Virus record (IMG/VR): IMGVR_UViG_3300039106_000085
Location: 1-29,361 of that record
Reading direction: 5' to 3' (one strand)
DNA from: a virus
Length of the DNA stretch: 29,361 bases
Positions 1 through 7,376 of the stretch are shown in pieces. The notes under the pieces were generated by a model, which saw nothing but the letters and a program-made list of their open reading frames with translations, had not been told where the DNA came from and searched no databases. The translations under genes were made by a program, and so were the position numbers. Every line of letters begins with the position of its first letter. Positions within the stretch are counted from its first letter, which is position 1.

Positions 1-62
1 AAAGAAAGGGTCCCCCCACCAAAATTCACCACCCAAAAAAGACATGATGAGGAAACCGCAAC

Positions 63-407
63 ATGACCACGACACCACCCCTAGGTCCATGGCACTGCCC
101 AGACTGCAAGACATCCCCCATTGAGGCCCACAAGCCCGGCTGCATGTTTGCGCCCAGCTTCGAGAAGATCGAAGTCCCCAGGCTGAGTGACGCGCTCAAT
201 GACCACGACCCCGTCAACCACCCCTCGCATTACACCGAGCACCCCTCGGGCGTCGAATGCATCCAGATCACGGAGCACATGAACTTCTGCCTGGGCAACG
301 CGGTGAAGTACATCTGGCGAGCCGGCCTCAAGAACGACAACGCGATCGAGGACCTGAAAAAAGCCCGCTGGTACGTTGACCGCGAGCTCGAGAGGCTCAC
401 CAAGTGA
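63..407 (+). CDS. DUF3310 domain protein (small phage protein)
   Basis: 114 residues. The C-terminal two thirds show the DUF3310 pattern: a DPVNHPSHY segment near residue 50, then ECIQITEHMNFCLGNAVKY and IWRAGLKN, then a helix ending in WYVDREL. DUF3310 proteins are widespread in phages and sometimes labelled nucleotide kinase-like, but no defined function is established. The N-terminus carries a CPDC pair and a further Cys near residue 27, which may bind a metal. A GAGGA ribosome site lies about 9 nt before the ATG. The stop overlaps the terminase start (GTGA), so the two are probably translated together. It sits where a small terminase is often found, but nothing in it resembles one. Confidence 0.85.
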   Translation: MTTTPPLGPWHCPDCKTSPIEAHKPGCMFAPSFEKIEVPRLSDALNDHDPVNHPSHYTEHPSGVECIQITEHMNFCLGNAVKYIWRAGLKNDNAIEDLKKARWYVDRELERLTK

Positions 408-1747
408 ACCTCAACGAGTACGTCCCCCGCAGCGTCTTCACGCCGCTGCACAACCGCGACAAGCGCTGGGTCTGTGTGGTGGCGCATCGGCGCTGCGGCA
501 AGACGGTGGCGATGTGCGCTGACCTGGTGATCGGGGCGCTCGAGACGGCGCTACCCAAACCCCAGTTCGCGTACATGGCCCCGCAGCGTGACCAGGCCAA
601 GCGTGTGGCGTGGACTTACCTCAAGGACCTGACGCGTCCGATGTGGAGCAAGCCGCCCAACGAGAGCGAGCTCAAGATCACGATCAACAACGGCCACGGC
701 GGTGAGTCCACGATCTACGTCGCGGGAGCCGATAACTACGATGCGCTCCGAGGAATGTATTTTGACGGCGTAGTTTTGGACGAGGTCGGTCAGATCAGGC
801 CGAGTGCCTGGTACAAGGTTTTGCGTCCAGCCCTGTCAGACCGCCGCGGCTGGGCGATCTTTGCCGGCACGCCCGCTGGCAAGAACATGTTCTGGAACCT
901 GCGCGAAGAAGCGCGGATGAATCCCCAGACGCACATGCTGCTCGAGCTCCCCGCGTCCAAGACCGGGATCATCCACCCCGATGAATTGCGCGACGCCAAA
1001 GCCCAGATGACCGAGGAGGCGTTCCTGGTCGAGTACGAGTGCAGCTTTGATGCCGCCGTGCCTGGCGCCTACTTCGCCAAGCAGATCGGTGAGGCCTACG
1101 CCGAGGGCCGCATCGGCAAGCACGCGGTTGATCCCGCGTTCCCTGTGAACCTGGTCGCTGACCTTGGCTACACCGACAGCTGCTCCTGGTGGGGCTGGCA
1201 GGAAACGCGTGACGGTATTCGGATTGTTGACTTCATGGAGGACGACAACCAGCCGATCCAGTTCTACATCGACTGGGTCAAGAGCCGGCCCTACCTGGTC
1301 AACCCAAAGGGCATCTTCCTGCCACACGACGCACGCGCTAAGTCGCTGCAGACCGGCAAGTCGATCATCGAGCAGTTCCTGGCCAACGGCATCCGGCCCA
1401 ACCTGGTGCCCGAGATGTCATTGCAGGACGGCATCGAGGCGGCCAGGATGGTGATCCCTCAGTGCTACTTCGATGAGGAGAAGACCTACGAGGGCCTCGA
1501 GCACCTGCGTGCGTACATGCGCGAGTGGGACGAGAAGACGCAGACCTACCGCAACAGGCCCAAGCACGACCAGCACTCGCACGCCTCGGACTCGTTTCGC
1601 TACCTGGCCCTTGCTGCGCGTCCGACGTCGAGGAAATCGAGCCGTGTTACTACAATCTCATCACTGCCCAAAGGTGGCGCGAGCTACGCCTTTGCACTTA
1701 ATGACATTTGGGACTGCCAAGCGGTGCAGTCTGGAAGGGTTGGATGA
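404..1747 (+). CDS. terL: Terminase large subunit
   Basis: 447 residues, the usual size for a packaging ATPase-nuclease that pumps DNA into the prohead through the portal. A Walker A variant (HRRCGKT, residues 28-34) is followed by a Walker B strand ending VVLDE (D126, E127). The C-terminal RNase H-like nuclease is suggested by LVADLGYTDS near residue 250, with the likely first catalytic Asp, and by a late HASDSFRY segment near residue 393, a common ending of the nuclease core. The start is GTG, overlapping the previous stop, with GAGAGG upstream. The stop overlaps the portal start. The family call is firm; the packaging strategy (pac or cos) cannot be read here. Confidence 0.95.
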   Translation: MNLNEYVPRSVFTPLHNRDKRWVCVVAHRRCGKTVAMCADLVIGALETALPKPQFAYMAPQRDQAKRVAWTYLKDLTRPMWSKPPNESELKITINNGHGGESTIYVAGADNYDALRGMYFDGVVLDEVGQIRPSAWYKVLRPALSDRRGWAIFAGTPAGKNMFWNLREEARMNPQTHMLLELPASKTGIIHPDELRDAKAQMTEEAFLVEYECSFDAAVPGAYFAKQIGEAYAEGRIGKHAVDPAFPVNLVADLGYTDSCSWWGWQETRDGIRIVDFMEDDNQPIQFYIDWVKSRPYLVNPKGIFLPHDARAKSLQTGKSIIEQFLANGIRPNLVPEMSLQDGIEAARMVIPQCYFDEEKTYEGLEHLRAYMREWDEKTQTYRNRPKHDQHSHASDSFRYLALAARPTSRKSSRVTTISSLPKGGASYAFALNDIWDCQAVQSGRVG

Positions 1748-3705
1748 TGAGTACAAGCGCATCGATTACAAGCGAAAGCGACTTCGCAAACACACCAGTC
1801 GGTCTGGCCCAGAAGTGGCAGACCGAGATTCAATCTTCACAGCAGGAGCTGCTGAAGTTTCACCAGGACGCGAACCGCATCACGCAGCGCTACCTGGACA
1901 AGCGCGACGCGTATGCGAAAGACGAGAGCAAGGTCAACCTGTTCTGGTCAACGATGCAGGTCTTGCTGTCCATGCTCTACGCACGGCCACCGAAGGCCGA
2001 TGTGGCGCGTTCCTTCCAGGACTATGACGACGACGTCGCCCGCGTATCCGGGACGATGCTTCAGCGTCTGCTTAACCGCGCCTTTGACGACAACGTCTCG
2101 GCCTGGGACTCGGCAGTGCGCCAGGGCATTGAGGACTGGCTGGTGGTCGGCTGTGGCCAGATCTGGCTGCGTTACGAGGTCGAGACCGAGCCCTACGAGA
2201 TCCCCGCGGTGTTTGACGAGTACGGCCAAGAGCTGAGCCCCGCCCAAGAGGCCGAGCGCATCGTCAACGAAGACGCCCCCTGCGACTACATCTACTGGGA
2301 GGACTTTTTCTACTCCCCCGCCCGCACCTGGCACGAAGTGCGCTGGGTTGCGCGTCGTGTGTTCATGACCAAAGACCAGCTGGTTGCGCGTTTTGGCGAA
2401 AAGATCGCTGCGCAAGTGCCCCTGGGCAACTACAGCAAGAAGGACCAGGTCAACGACCAGTCACCCAAGCATGACCCCTGGAGCAAGGCCGAGGTCTTCG
2501 AGATCTGGTGCAAGGAAAAGCGCAAGGTCTACTGGTACGCCAAGAGCTGCGACACCATCCTGGACGTCAAAGACGACCCACTGGGTCTCGATGGCTTCTT
2601 CCCCTGCCCGAAACCTTTGGTGGCCAACGTCACCTCGAGCAATTTCATGCCTCGGGCCGACTACATCTTTGCTCAGGACCAGTTCAACGAGCTGGACGAG
2701 ATCAACACCCGCATCACCTGGCTCACTCGAGCCGCCAAAGTGGTCGGTGTGTACGACAAGAGCGCCGAGGGCATCCAGCGCGTGTTCAACCAGGGCTCTG
2801 AAAACCAGATGATCCCCGTTGACAACTGGGCGATGTTCGCTGAGAAGGGCGGCATCAAGGGCCAAGTGGACTGGATTCCGATCGACCAAGTGGTCAATGC
2901 AATTGACCACTTACGCCAGTACCGCCAGGACAAGGTCACGCAGATCTACGAGGTGCTGGGCATCTCCGACATCATGCGCGGCAGCTCCAAGGCCTCTGAG
3001 ACCGCGGCTGCACAGCAGATCAAGGCTCAGTTTGGCTCGACGCGTATCCAGCTCAAGCAGTTCTACATCGCTGACTGGATCACGCAGGCCCTGCGCATCA
3101 AGGCTGAGATCATCTGCAAGCACTACCAGCCTGAAACCATCATCAAGCGCAGCAACATCGAGCGCACGCCCGATGCAGCGCTGGCCATGCAGGCCGTTCA
3201 GCTCCTCAAAGACGAGGAAATGAACGAGTACCGCATCAACATCGAAGCCGACTCGATGGCCGCGTTGGATTGGGCAGCAGAACGTGACGCAGCCGTGCAG
3301 TTCATGCAGGGCCTGGGCGCGTTCATCTCCCAGGTGTCGCCAATGGCCCAGGCCGTACCGGCTGCAGCCCCTGTGCTGATGTCTTTGCTCCAGTGGAGCG
3401 TCTCCAAGTTTCGCGTTTCGACGCAGATCGAGAGCGTTTTGGACCAGGCCATCTCCTCCCTCAAGCAGCAGGGCATGCCCCAGCCAAAACCGGACCCCAT
3501 GCAGGACGCCGAGGTGGCCGAGAAGCAGGCCGGTGCGGCAGAGCGTATGGCCAAGGCCAAAAACACCAACATGGAGGCCACGGCCAAGGAGGCCCAGCTG
3601 CGTGCGATGGGAATCCTGCAGCCTCAGCCCCAGCTGCCACCCGCGCAGCCACAGATGCCGGCCCCAGTGCCACAGATGCCGCAAGCCGGCGGACCAATGC
3701 AGTAA
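1744..3705 (+). CDS. Portal protein
   Basis: 653 residues from the ATG at 1744, which overlaps the terminase stop (ATGA) and follows GGAAGG; an in-frame ATG at 1747 is equally possible. An upstream in-frame start at 1708 lies inside terL and is less likely. It follows the large terminase directly and has portal-like features: a long helical N-terminus, a WEDFFYSPARTWHEVRWVARR segment, and a segment near 400 (RQDKVTQIYEVLGISDIMRG) typical of portals of podovirus-like phages. The last 60 residues are a charged helix followed by a Pro/Gln/Met-rich tail. It would form the dodecameric ring at the packaging vertex. The call rests on position, size and sequence character. Confidence 0.9.
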   Translation: MMSTSASITSESDFANTPVGLAQKWQTEIQSSQQELLKFHQDANRITQRYLDKRDAYAKDESKVNLFWSTMQVLLSMLYARPPKADVARSFQDYDDDVARVSGTMLQRLLNRAFDDNVSAWDSAVRQGIEDWLVVGCGQIWLRYEVETEPYEIPAVFDEYGQELSPAQEAERIVNEDAPCDYIYWEDFFYSPARTWHEVRWVARRVFMTKDQLVARFGEKIAAQVPLGNYSKKDQVNDQSPKHDPWSKAEVFEIWCKEKRKVYWYAKSCDTILDVKDDPLGLDGFFPCPKPLVANVTSSNFMPRADYIFAQDQFNELDEINTRITWLTRAAKVVGVYDKSAEGIQRVFNQGSENQMIPVDNWAMFAEKGGIKGQVDWIPIDQVVNAIDHLRQYRQDKVTQIYEVLGISDIMRGSSKASETAAAQQIKAQFGSTRIQLKQFYIADWITQALRIKAEIICKHYQPETIIKRSNIERTPDAALAMQAVQLLKDEEMNEYRINIEADSMAALDWAAERDAAVQFMQGLGAFISQVSPMAQAVPAAAPVLMSLLQWSVSKFRVSTQIESVLDQAISSLKQQGMPQPKPDPMQDAEVAEKQAGAAERMAKAKNTNMEATAKEAQLRAMGILQPQPQLPPAQPQMPAPVPQMPQAGGPMQ

Positions 3706-3717
3706 GGAGCTTGAAAG

Positions 3718-4083
3718 ATGACAGTCGCAGACGATTTTGTGAGCTTATTGCTCAAGGCCCGCTCGATGGGCCATGTGGCTCACTGGGCCACCGACAGCTT
3801 CTCCAAGCACATGGCGCTGGGCGAGTTTTACGACGGCATCGGTGACCTGGTTGACGGCTTTGTCGAGCAGTACCAGGGCTACTACGAGAAGCGCATGGCG
3901 CCCAAGGTAGAGGCCGCAGAGACCGACAAGGACATCGCGGGCGAGCTCGAGATGCAGGTTGAGTGGATTGAGCGCAAGCGCTACGAGGTCTGCGACAAAG
4001 ACGAGACCTCTTTGCAGAACACGATCGATGAGATCGTGAAGCTGTACCAGACGACTTTGTACAAACTTCGCATGCTCAAGTGA
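3718..4083 (+). CDS. Dps/ferritin-like protein (DUF5856-type)
   Basis: 121 residues, nearly all helix. The N-terminal half reads HVAHWATDSFSKHMALGEFYDGIGDLVDGFVE. The arrangement H22-W23, H31, D46 and E50 resembles the Dps ferroxidase pattern: the spacing from H31 to D46 (15) and D46 to E50 (4) matches Dps, while the first His interval is shorter (9 rather than 12). I recall similar phage proteins as DUF5856. Dps relatives bind iron and DNA, but whether this one does either is unknown. A TAAGGAG site precedes the ATG. It lies between portal and the next head gene, so it could be a virion or DNA-associated protein. The fold is likely; the role is inferred. Confidence 0.7.
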   Translation: MTVADDFVSLLLKARSMGHVAHWATDSFSKHMALGEFYDGIGDLVDGFVEQYQGYYEKRMAPKVEAAETDKDIAGELEMQVEWIERKRYEVCDKDETSLQNTIDEIVKLYQTTLYKLRMLK

Positions 4084-4091
4084 GGTGAGAG

Positions 4092-5495
4092 ATGGACGCA
4101 CAGGCAATCATCAACGAGCTGCGCAACCGCGCACGCAAATTTGTTTCCCTAGACAGCCCCCAGGACGGTGACCTGGCCGACACGGCCATCGACATCGCCT
4201 CGGGCTTTGTGCCGGTGGTCGGCACGGCCACATCAGGCCGCGATTTTGAGCGTGCCAGGCGCGAAGACGACAAGCTGGGCATGGCGCTTTCAAGCCTGGG
4301 AATGATCCCAGTCGTGGGCGGCGTGACCAAGGGCGTCAACAAACTGCGCAAGGGCGCCAAGGCAGCCGAGGAGGCGACGCCATCGATTCGCCAGGCCCTC
4401 GAGGCCGCGGCAAGCAAGGCCGACGACGTTGGCTATGACAGAGCCAAGATCGCCCAGCAATATCCAGACACAGCGCCTGCCGTGCTGGCCAAAGACAAGA
4501 AGACAGGCAAAGAGTTTTTGCAGAAAGAAAATTCTGCCGAGGCGCTGGCCGTTGAGAAGGTTCGCAAGGCCGCTCAGAAGGAAATCGACAAGGGCAACTA
4601 CACGCCCTACTTTGACGTCGATAAGCGCTTCTATGCCGATTCCAGCAAGTACCCATTGCAGGGCGCGACTGTCACCGATGCGCTGCCAAAAAAGCAGGCC
4701 ACGATTGACAAGTGGAAGCAGGAATTTGACACGCCAGAGATTCGCGAGAACCTCAAGGCCGCGTTTCTCCGCGGCAACAAGGACCCGCTGACGAAGGACT
4801 GGTACGCCACCGGCCAGCTTGAGAAGGAATTTATCAAAGAGTACGGCCCCAAAGTGGGACGTTCTGAGTACAAGGAGGCATTCCCTGTCGCGATGGCGGC
4901 CACCACTGGTGGAGCCGATCCCACGGCCAACTTGCTGATGTCCTACTACGGCAACTTCTTGCGCAAGGGTGGCAAGGAAATGCCAAAGGCTGCGCATGAA
5001 ATGCCGTATCCGATCGGTGGCCGCTACGCGAGCGGAAACATGGCCATGTACGACAAGGTAATCAACCAGGGCGCCGGCTTAACGACCGACACGCCCAAGC
5101 GATTCAACTTTGCGTCCAACTTTATGGGCCACCTCGATCGCCCAACGATCGACGAGCAAATGAGCGGTTTGTACAAGCCCGGCATGGTTGTGCCGCCTGG
5201 TGATTCCTACGGCGTGATGGAGCAGGTTTTGAACGACGTGGCCAAGACCCAGGGCGTCAAGCCTGTCAACTTCCAGGACGTGGCCTGGGCAGGCGCAAAG
5301 GGCAGCAGTGGCAAGCCAATGATCCAGCACGTCAACGAGGCGATCGAGCGCACAGCTCGAGTTACTGGCAAGACGCCTGAAGAAGTCGTGCGCGACAGCC
5401 TGGTGCGTCGCACGCACCCACTGTACGGCGTGGGCGCTGCAGGCCTGGTCGGCGCAGGCGCTGCGTCAATGAACGGTCAGGAAGACTTGCAGTGA
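4092..5495 (+). CDS. Pretoxin-like N-terminus, conserved phage C-terminus; function unknown
   Basis: 467 residues after a GAGGTGAGA site. Residues 25-90 are hydrophobic and glycine-rich (DIASGFVPVVGTATSGRDFE and a second GMIPVVGGVTKGVNK stretch). This resembles linkers found before toxin domains in polymorphic toxins and in phage-ejected proteins. The middle is charged and helical. The C-terminal 100 residues contain NFQDVAWAGAKGSSGKPM and HVNEAIERTARVTGK, a pattern I associate with a conserved phage family (DUF7178, moderate recall). The final residues form a hydrophobic Gly/Ala helix. It could be a minor head protein delivered with DNA or an accessory effector. No catalytic motif is recognised. 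Its 3' end overlaps the reverse-strand gene by 19 nt. Confidence 0.8.
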   Translation: MDAQAIINELRNRARKFVSLDSPQDGDLADTAIDIASGFVPVVGTATSGRDFERARREDDKLGMALSSLGMIPVVGGVTKGVNKLRKGAKAAEEATPSIRQALEAAASKADDVGYDRAKIAQQYPDTAPAVLAKDKKTGKEFLQKENSAEALAVEKVRKAAQKEIDKGNYTPYFDVDKRFYADSSKYPLQGATVTDALPKKQATIDKWKQEFDTPEIRENLKAAFLRGNKDPLTKDWYATGQLEKEFIKEYGPKVGRSEYKEAFPVAMAATTGGADPTANLLMSYYGNFLRKGGKEMPKAAHEMPYPIGGRYASGNMAMYDKVINQGAGLTTDTPKRFNFASNFMGHLDRPTIDEQMSGLYKPGMVVPPGDSYGVMEQVLNDVAKTQGVKPVNFQDVAWAGAKGSSGKPMIQHVNEAIERTARVTGKTPEEVVRDSLVRRTHPLYGVGAAGLVGAGAASMNGQEDLQ

Positions 5496-5680
5496 TCGTC
5501 CAGCTCGCCTTTCATGGCCTTGACGTCGTCAAGGACCTTCTTGCCGAGCTGCTTTTGCAGGTGAGGGTACATGTCGCCGGTGTCAACGATCAGAGAGGCA
5601 GCCTGCAAGAAGGCTTCCCAGGTCTTGTGAGGGACCCGCAGCACGCGGTCTCCGGTCACGATCACAACTTGATTTTTCAT
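5477..5680 (-). CDS. Reverse-strand small protein within the head operon (moron candidate)
   Basis: 67 residues starting at an ATG with GGAG about 6 nt upstream. A longer in-frame extension to 5893 would run antisense through the next head gene and lacks that site, so the short form is preferred. The protein begins MKNQVVIVTGDRVLRVP and continues as an amphipathic helix (KTWEAFLQAASLIVDTGD). No family is recognised. It is the only leftward gene between 63 and 23444. It overlaps the 3' end of the upstream gene tail-to-tail. A TGTGATAAA extended -10 on this strand (5715-5723) lies about 35 nt before the start, so it may be expressed independently, for example in a lysogen. Confidence 0.75.
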   Translation of the reverse strand: MKNQVVIVTGDRVLRVPHKTWEAFLQAASLIVDTGDMYPHLQKQLGKKVLDDVKAMKGELDDHCKSS

Positions 5681-5707
5681 AATTGCTCCATTGGGCCATT
5701 CAATCAC

Positions 5708-5722
5708 TGATGAGTTTATCAC
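5708..5722 (+). promoter_or_regulatory. 15-bp dispersed motif, copy 1 (overlapping divergent -10s)
   Basis: TGATGAGTTTATCAC. The plus strand can be read as an extended -10 (TGA-GTTTAT) with TTGGGC 17 bp before it, and the minus strand as TGT-GATAAA for the reverse gene. The ATG at 5726 begins four bases after it. 13 of 15 bases match the copy at 21266. Confidence 0.6.
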
Positions 5723-5725
5723 AAC

Positions 5726-6049
5726 ATGACTAGAAGACGCTGGATTCAAGACCGAAAAACGGGTGAGCTGATCGAGATCACCGACGACTACCAACCTGAG
5801 CTGCGCACCGACTCTGGCGCCCTGTGGGGCGACAGCAGCTACGCGGGCATGAAGGCGCCAGACGGCACTGACATCTCCTCGCGCACAAAGCATCGTGAGT
5901 ACATGAAGGCCAAGGGCCTCACAACGATGGACGATTTCACAGGATCTTGGGCGAAAGCCAAAGAAAGCCGCGAGCGGTACATGACCGAGGGCGGTTCATT
6001 TAAGCGTGCCGACATAGAGCGCGCAATTCATAAACTTCAAAACAGGTAA
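5726..6049 (+). CDS. Conserved phage head-region hypothetical protein
   Basis: 107 residues, basic and hydrophilic. The segments RTDSGALWGD, DGTDISSRTKHREYMK and GLTTMDDF are a pattern I know from uncharacterised proteins located between portal and scaffold in podovirus-like genomes. There is no clear ribosome binding site. The ATG lies 6 nt downstream of a possible -10 (GTTTAT, with TGA before it), which would put the transcript start at or next to the start codon, so leaderless translation is possible. A TTGGGC at 5691-5696 sits 17 nt before that -10. Function unknown. Confidence 0.8.
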   Translation: MTRRRWIQDRKTGELIEITDDYQPELRTDSGALWGDSSYAGMKAPDGTDISSRTKHREYMKAKGLTTMDDFTGSWAKAKESRERYMTEGGSFKRADIERAIHKLQNR

Positions 6050-6055
6050 TTCCCC

Positions 6056-7192
6056 ATGTCAGAACCCACGACAACCATGCGCGATGCCCTTGAGGCCGCG
6101 TTCGAAAAAGCAGACGAGCCGCTGAAAACAGTGCCAGCACCCGAGGCTGTATCGGCCCCGGACCTGGTCGAATCCAGCGAGCCCGTTGCAGCCTCCTCTG
6201 AGCCAGCAGCAGATCCCGCCGCATCGCAGGATTTGAATGCACTTTCCGAGGACAAGCCCGTTGATAGCGAGCTTGTTCAACAACCGGAAAGAGACGAGCA
6301 AGGAAAATTTAAGAAACCCGAGGGTGTGCAGGCTGGGCCTAAGTCCCAGCCGCGTCAGCCAGGTGAAAGGGCCCCCGCGTCCTGGCGCCCTGACATCCGC
6401 GAGCATTGGGGCACATTGCCCGAGCCTGTCCGCGCTGAAATCCAACGCCGCGAGACCGAGGTCGCACGCACGCTCCAGGAAACAGCCGAGGCTCGCAAGA
6501 CTGCCGAGGCCGTGATGAAGACCATCGAGCCTTACCAGGCATTCATCAAGGCCGAGAACAGCAACCCGCTGCAGGCGATCGACAACCTGATGGGCACGGC
6601 GGCGCGTTTGCGCACCGGCACGGCGCCCGAGCTCGCGCAGCTGGTGGCCGGCATCGTCAATCAGTTTGGCACTGGCCGCTTTGGCAATGGCTTCATCGAC
6701 ATGCTCGACAGCGCCCTGGCTGGCCAGACACCGCGCCAGGACCCGCAGCAGGTCGCGATGGAACAGGTGCTCAACCAGCGCCTGGCGCCGATGCAGAACA
6801 TGCTCACGCAGTTCCAGCAGGCCCAGTTTGCGCAGCAGCAGCAAGCCTCGCAGGCTGCTCAGACCGAGGTATCCACGTTCCTGGAACGTGCCGAGTTTGG
6901 CAACGACGTGCGCGAAGACATGGCCGACATCATCGAAGCAGCTCAACGACGTGGCCAGAACATGTCCTTGCAGGACGCTTACAAGAAGGCCTGCCTGATG
7001 AACGACAACGTGCGCTCTGTGATCTCCCAACGCGCCAAGGCCAGGGGCGCACAGCAAACAACCAGCGCAGCGCAGAAGGCCAGGTCGGTTGCCGTGCAGG
7101 TTTCTGGCTCCGCGCCAATGGGCGCCTTGAGGCAAGAAAGCACCGACGTGCGCTCTGCGATCGAGGCTGCCATCACGATGACCTCACGCTGA
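6056..7192 (+). CDS. Scaffold-like head assembly protein
   Basis: 378 residues, directly before the major capsid gene. The N-terminal 110 residues are acidic and Ala/Pro/Ser-rich (low complexity), followed by ASWRPDIREHWGTLPEPVRAEIQRRE, which is common in phage scaffold-like proteins, then long helices rich in Gln (QFQQAQFAQQQQASQAAQ). Scaffolds are typically elongated coiled proteins that guide capsid assembly and leave before maturation. The ribosome site is weak (CAGGT). The stop codon at 7190-7192 forms the left end of one of the four 15-bp motif copies. The scaffold role is inferred from position and composition. Confidence 0.75.
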   Translation: MSEPTTTMRDALEAAFEKADEPLKTVPAPEAVSAPDLVESSEPVAASSEPAADPAASQDLNALSEDKPVDSELVQQPERDEQGKFKKPEGVQAGPKSQPRQPGERAPASWRPDIREHWGTLPEPVRAEIQRRETEVARTLQETAEARKTAEAVMKTIEPYQAFIKAENSNPLQAIDNLMGTAARLRTGTAPELAQLVAGIVNQFGTGRFGNGFIDMLDSALAGQTPRQDPQQVAMEQVLNQRLAPMQNMLTQFQQAQFAQQQQASQAAQTEVSTFLERAEFGNDVREDMADIIEAAQRRGQNMSLQDAYKKACLMNDNVRSVISQRAKARGAQQTTSAAQKARSVAVQVSGSAPMGALRQESTDVRSAIEAAITMTSR

Positions 7193-7204
7193 TGCCATAA
7201 TCAC
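7190..7204 (+). promoter_or_regulatory. 15-bp dispersed motif, copy 2 (capsid upstream promoter)
   Basis: TGATGCCATAATCAC, beginning with the stop codon of the scaffold-like gene. It contains TGC-CATAAT, a good extended -10; no clear -35 is seen. It would drive the capsid transcript with a leader of about 170 nt. Confidence 0.6.
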
Positions 7205-7376
7205 ACCATGTCGAGAGCAATCTTGACTGGTGTGCCCAAGCACCCCAGCCACCGCATGATCCTAGGAGACGCCCTCGGTGTCCCACCTACGACGAAGTCG
7301 GACTGTGAAAGGTTCGCGTAGGCGCATCTGAAAAAGGTGAGCGCAAGCTCGTTTTAACTCAGATGAAGGAGTCATC
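7205..7376 (+). promoter_or_regulatory. Long 5' leader region of the capsid gene
   Basis: 172 nt without an assigned gene apart from a doubtful 37-codon ORF (7208-7321). It is GC-rich with short complementary stretches but no family of RNA that I recognise. A GAAGGAG ribosome site lies at its end. It may affect stability or translation of capsid mRNA. Confidence 0.4.
7208..7321 (+). CDS. Possible leaderless 37-residue ORF upstream of the capsid gene
   Basis: ATG at 7208 lies 6 nt after a CATAAT -10 (with TGC before it), so a transcript would start at or beside the start codon. The reading gives MSRAILTGVPKHPSHRMILG, continuing to a TAG at 7319-7321. There is no ribosome binding site and no recognised family. 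It could be a real short peptide, or simply part of a roughly 170-nt 5' leader of the capsid mRNA. Evidence is weak: the similar placement of the ATG after the same motif at 5726 is the only support. Confidence 0.3.
   Translation: MSRAILTGVPKHPSHRMILGDALGVPPTTKSDCERFA

Noticed and set aside
2911-3684. Minus-strand open frame opposite the portal gene
   Set aside because: Shadow of the portal codons; composition is His/Leu/Gly-rich with no domain.
6059-7135. Long minus-strand open frame (358 codons) opposite the scaffold-like gene
   Set aside because: It mirrors GC-rich codons of the sense gene, has no good ribosome site, and its Leu/Arg/His-rich product resembles no protein.
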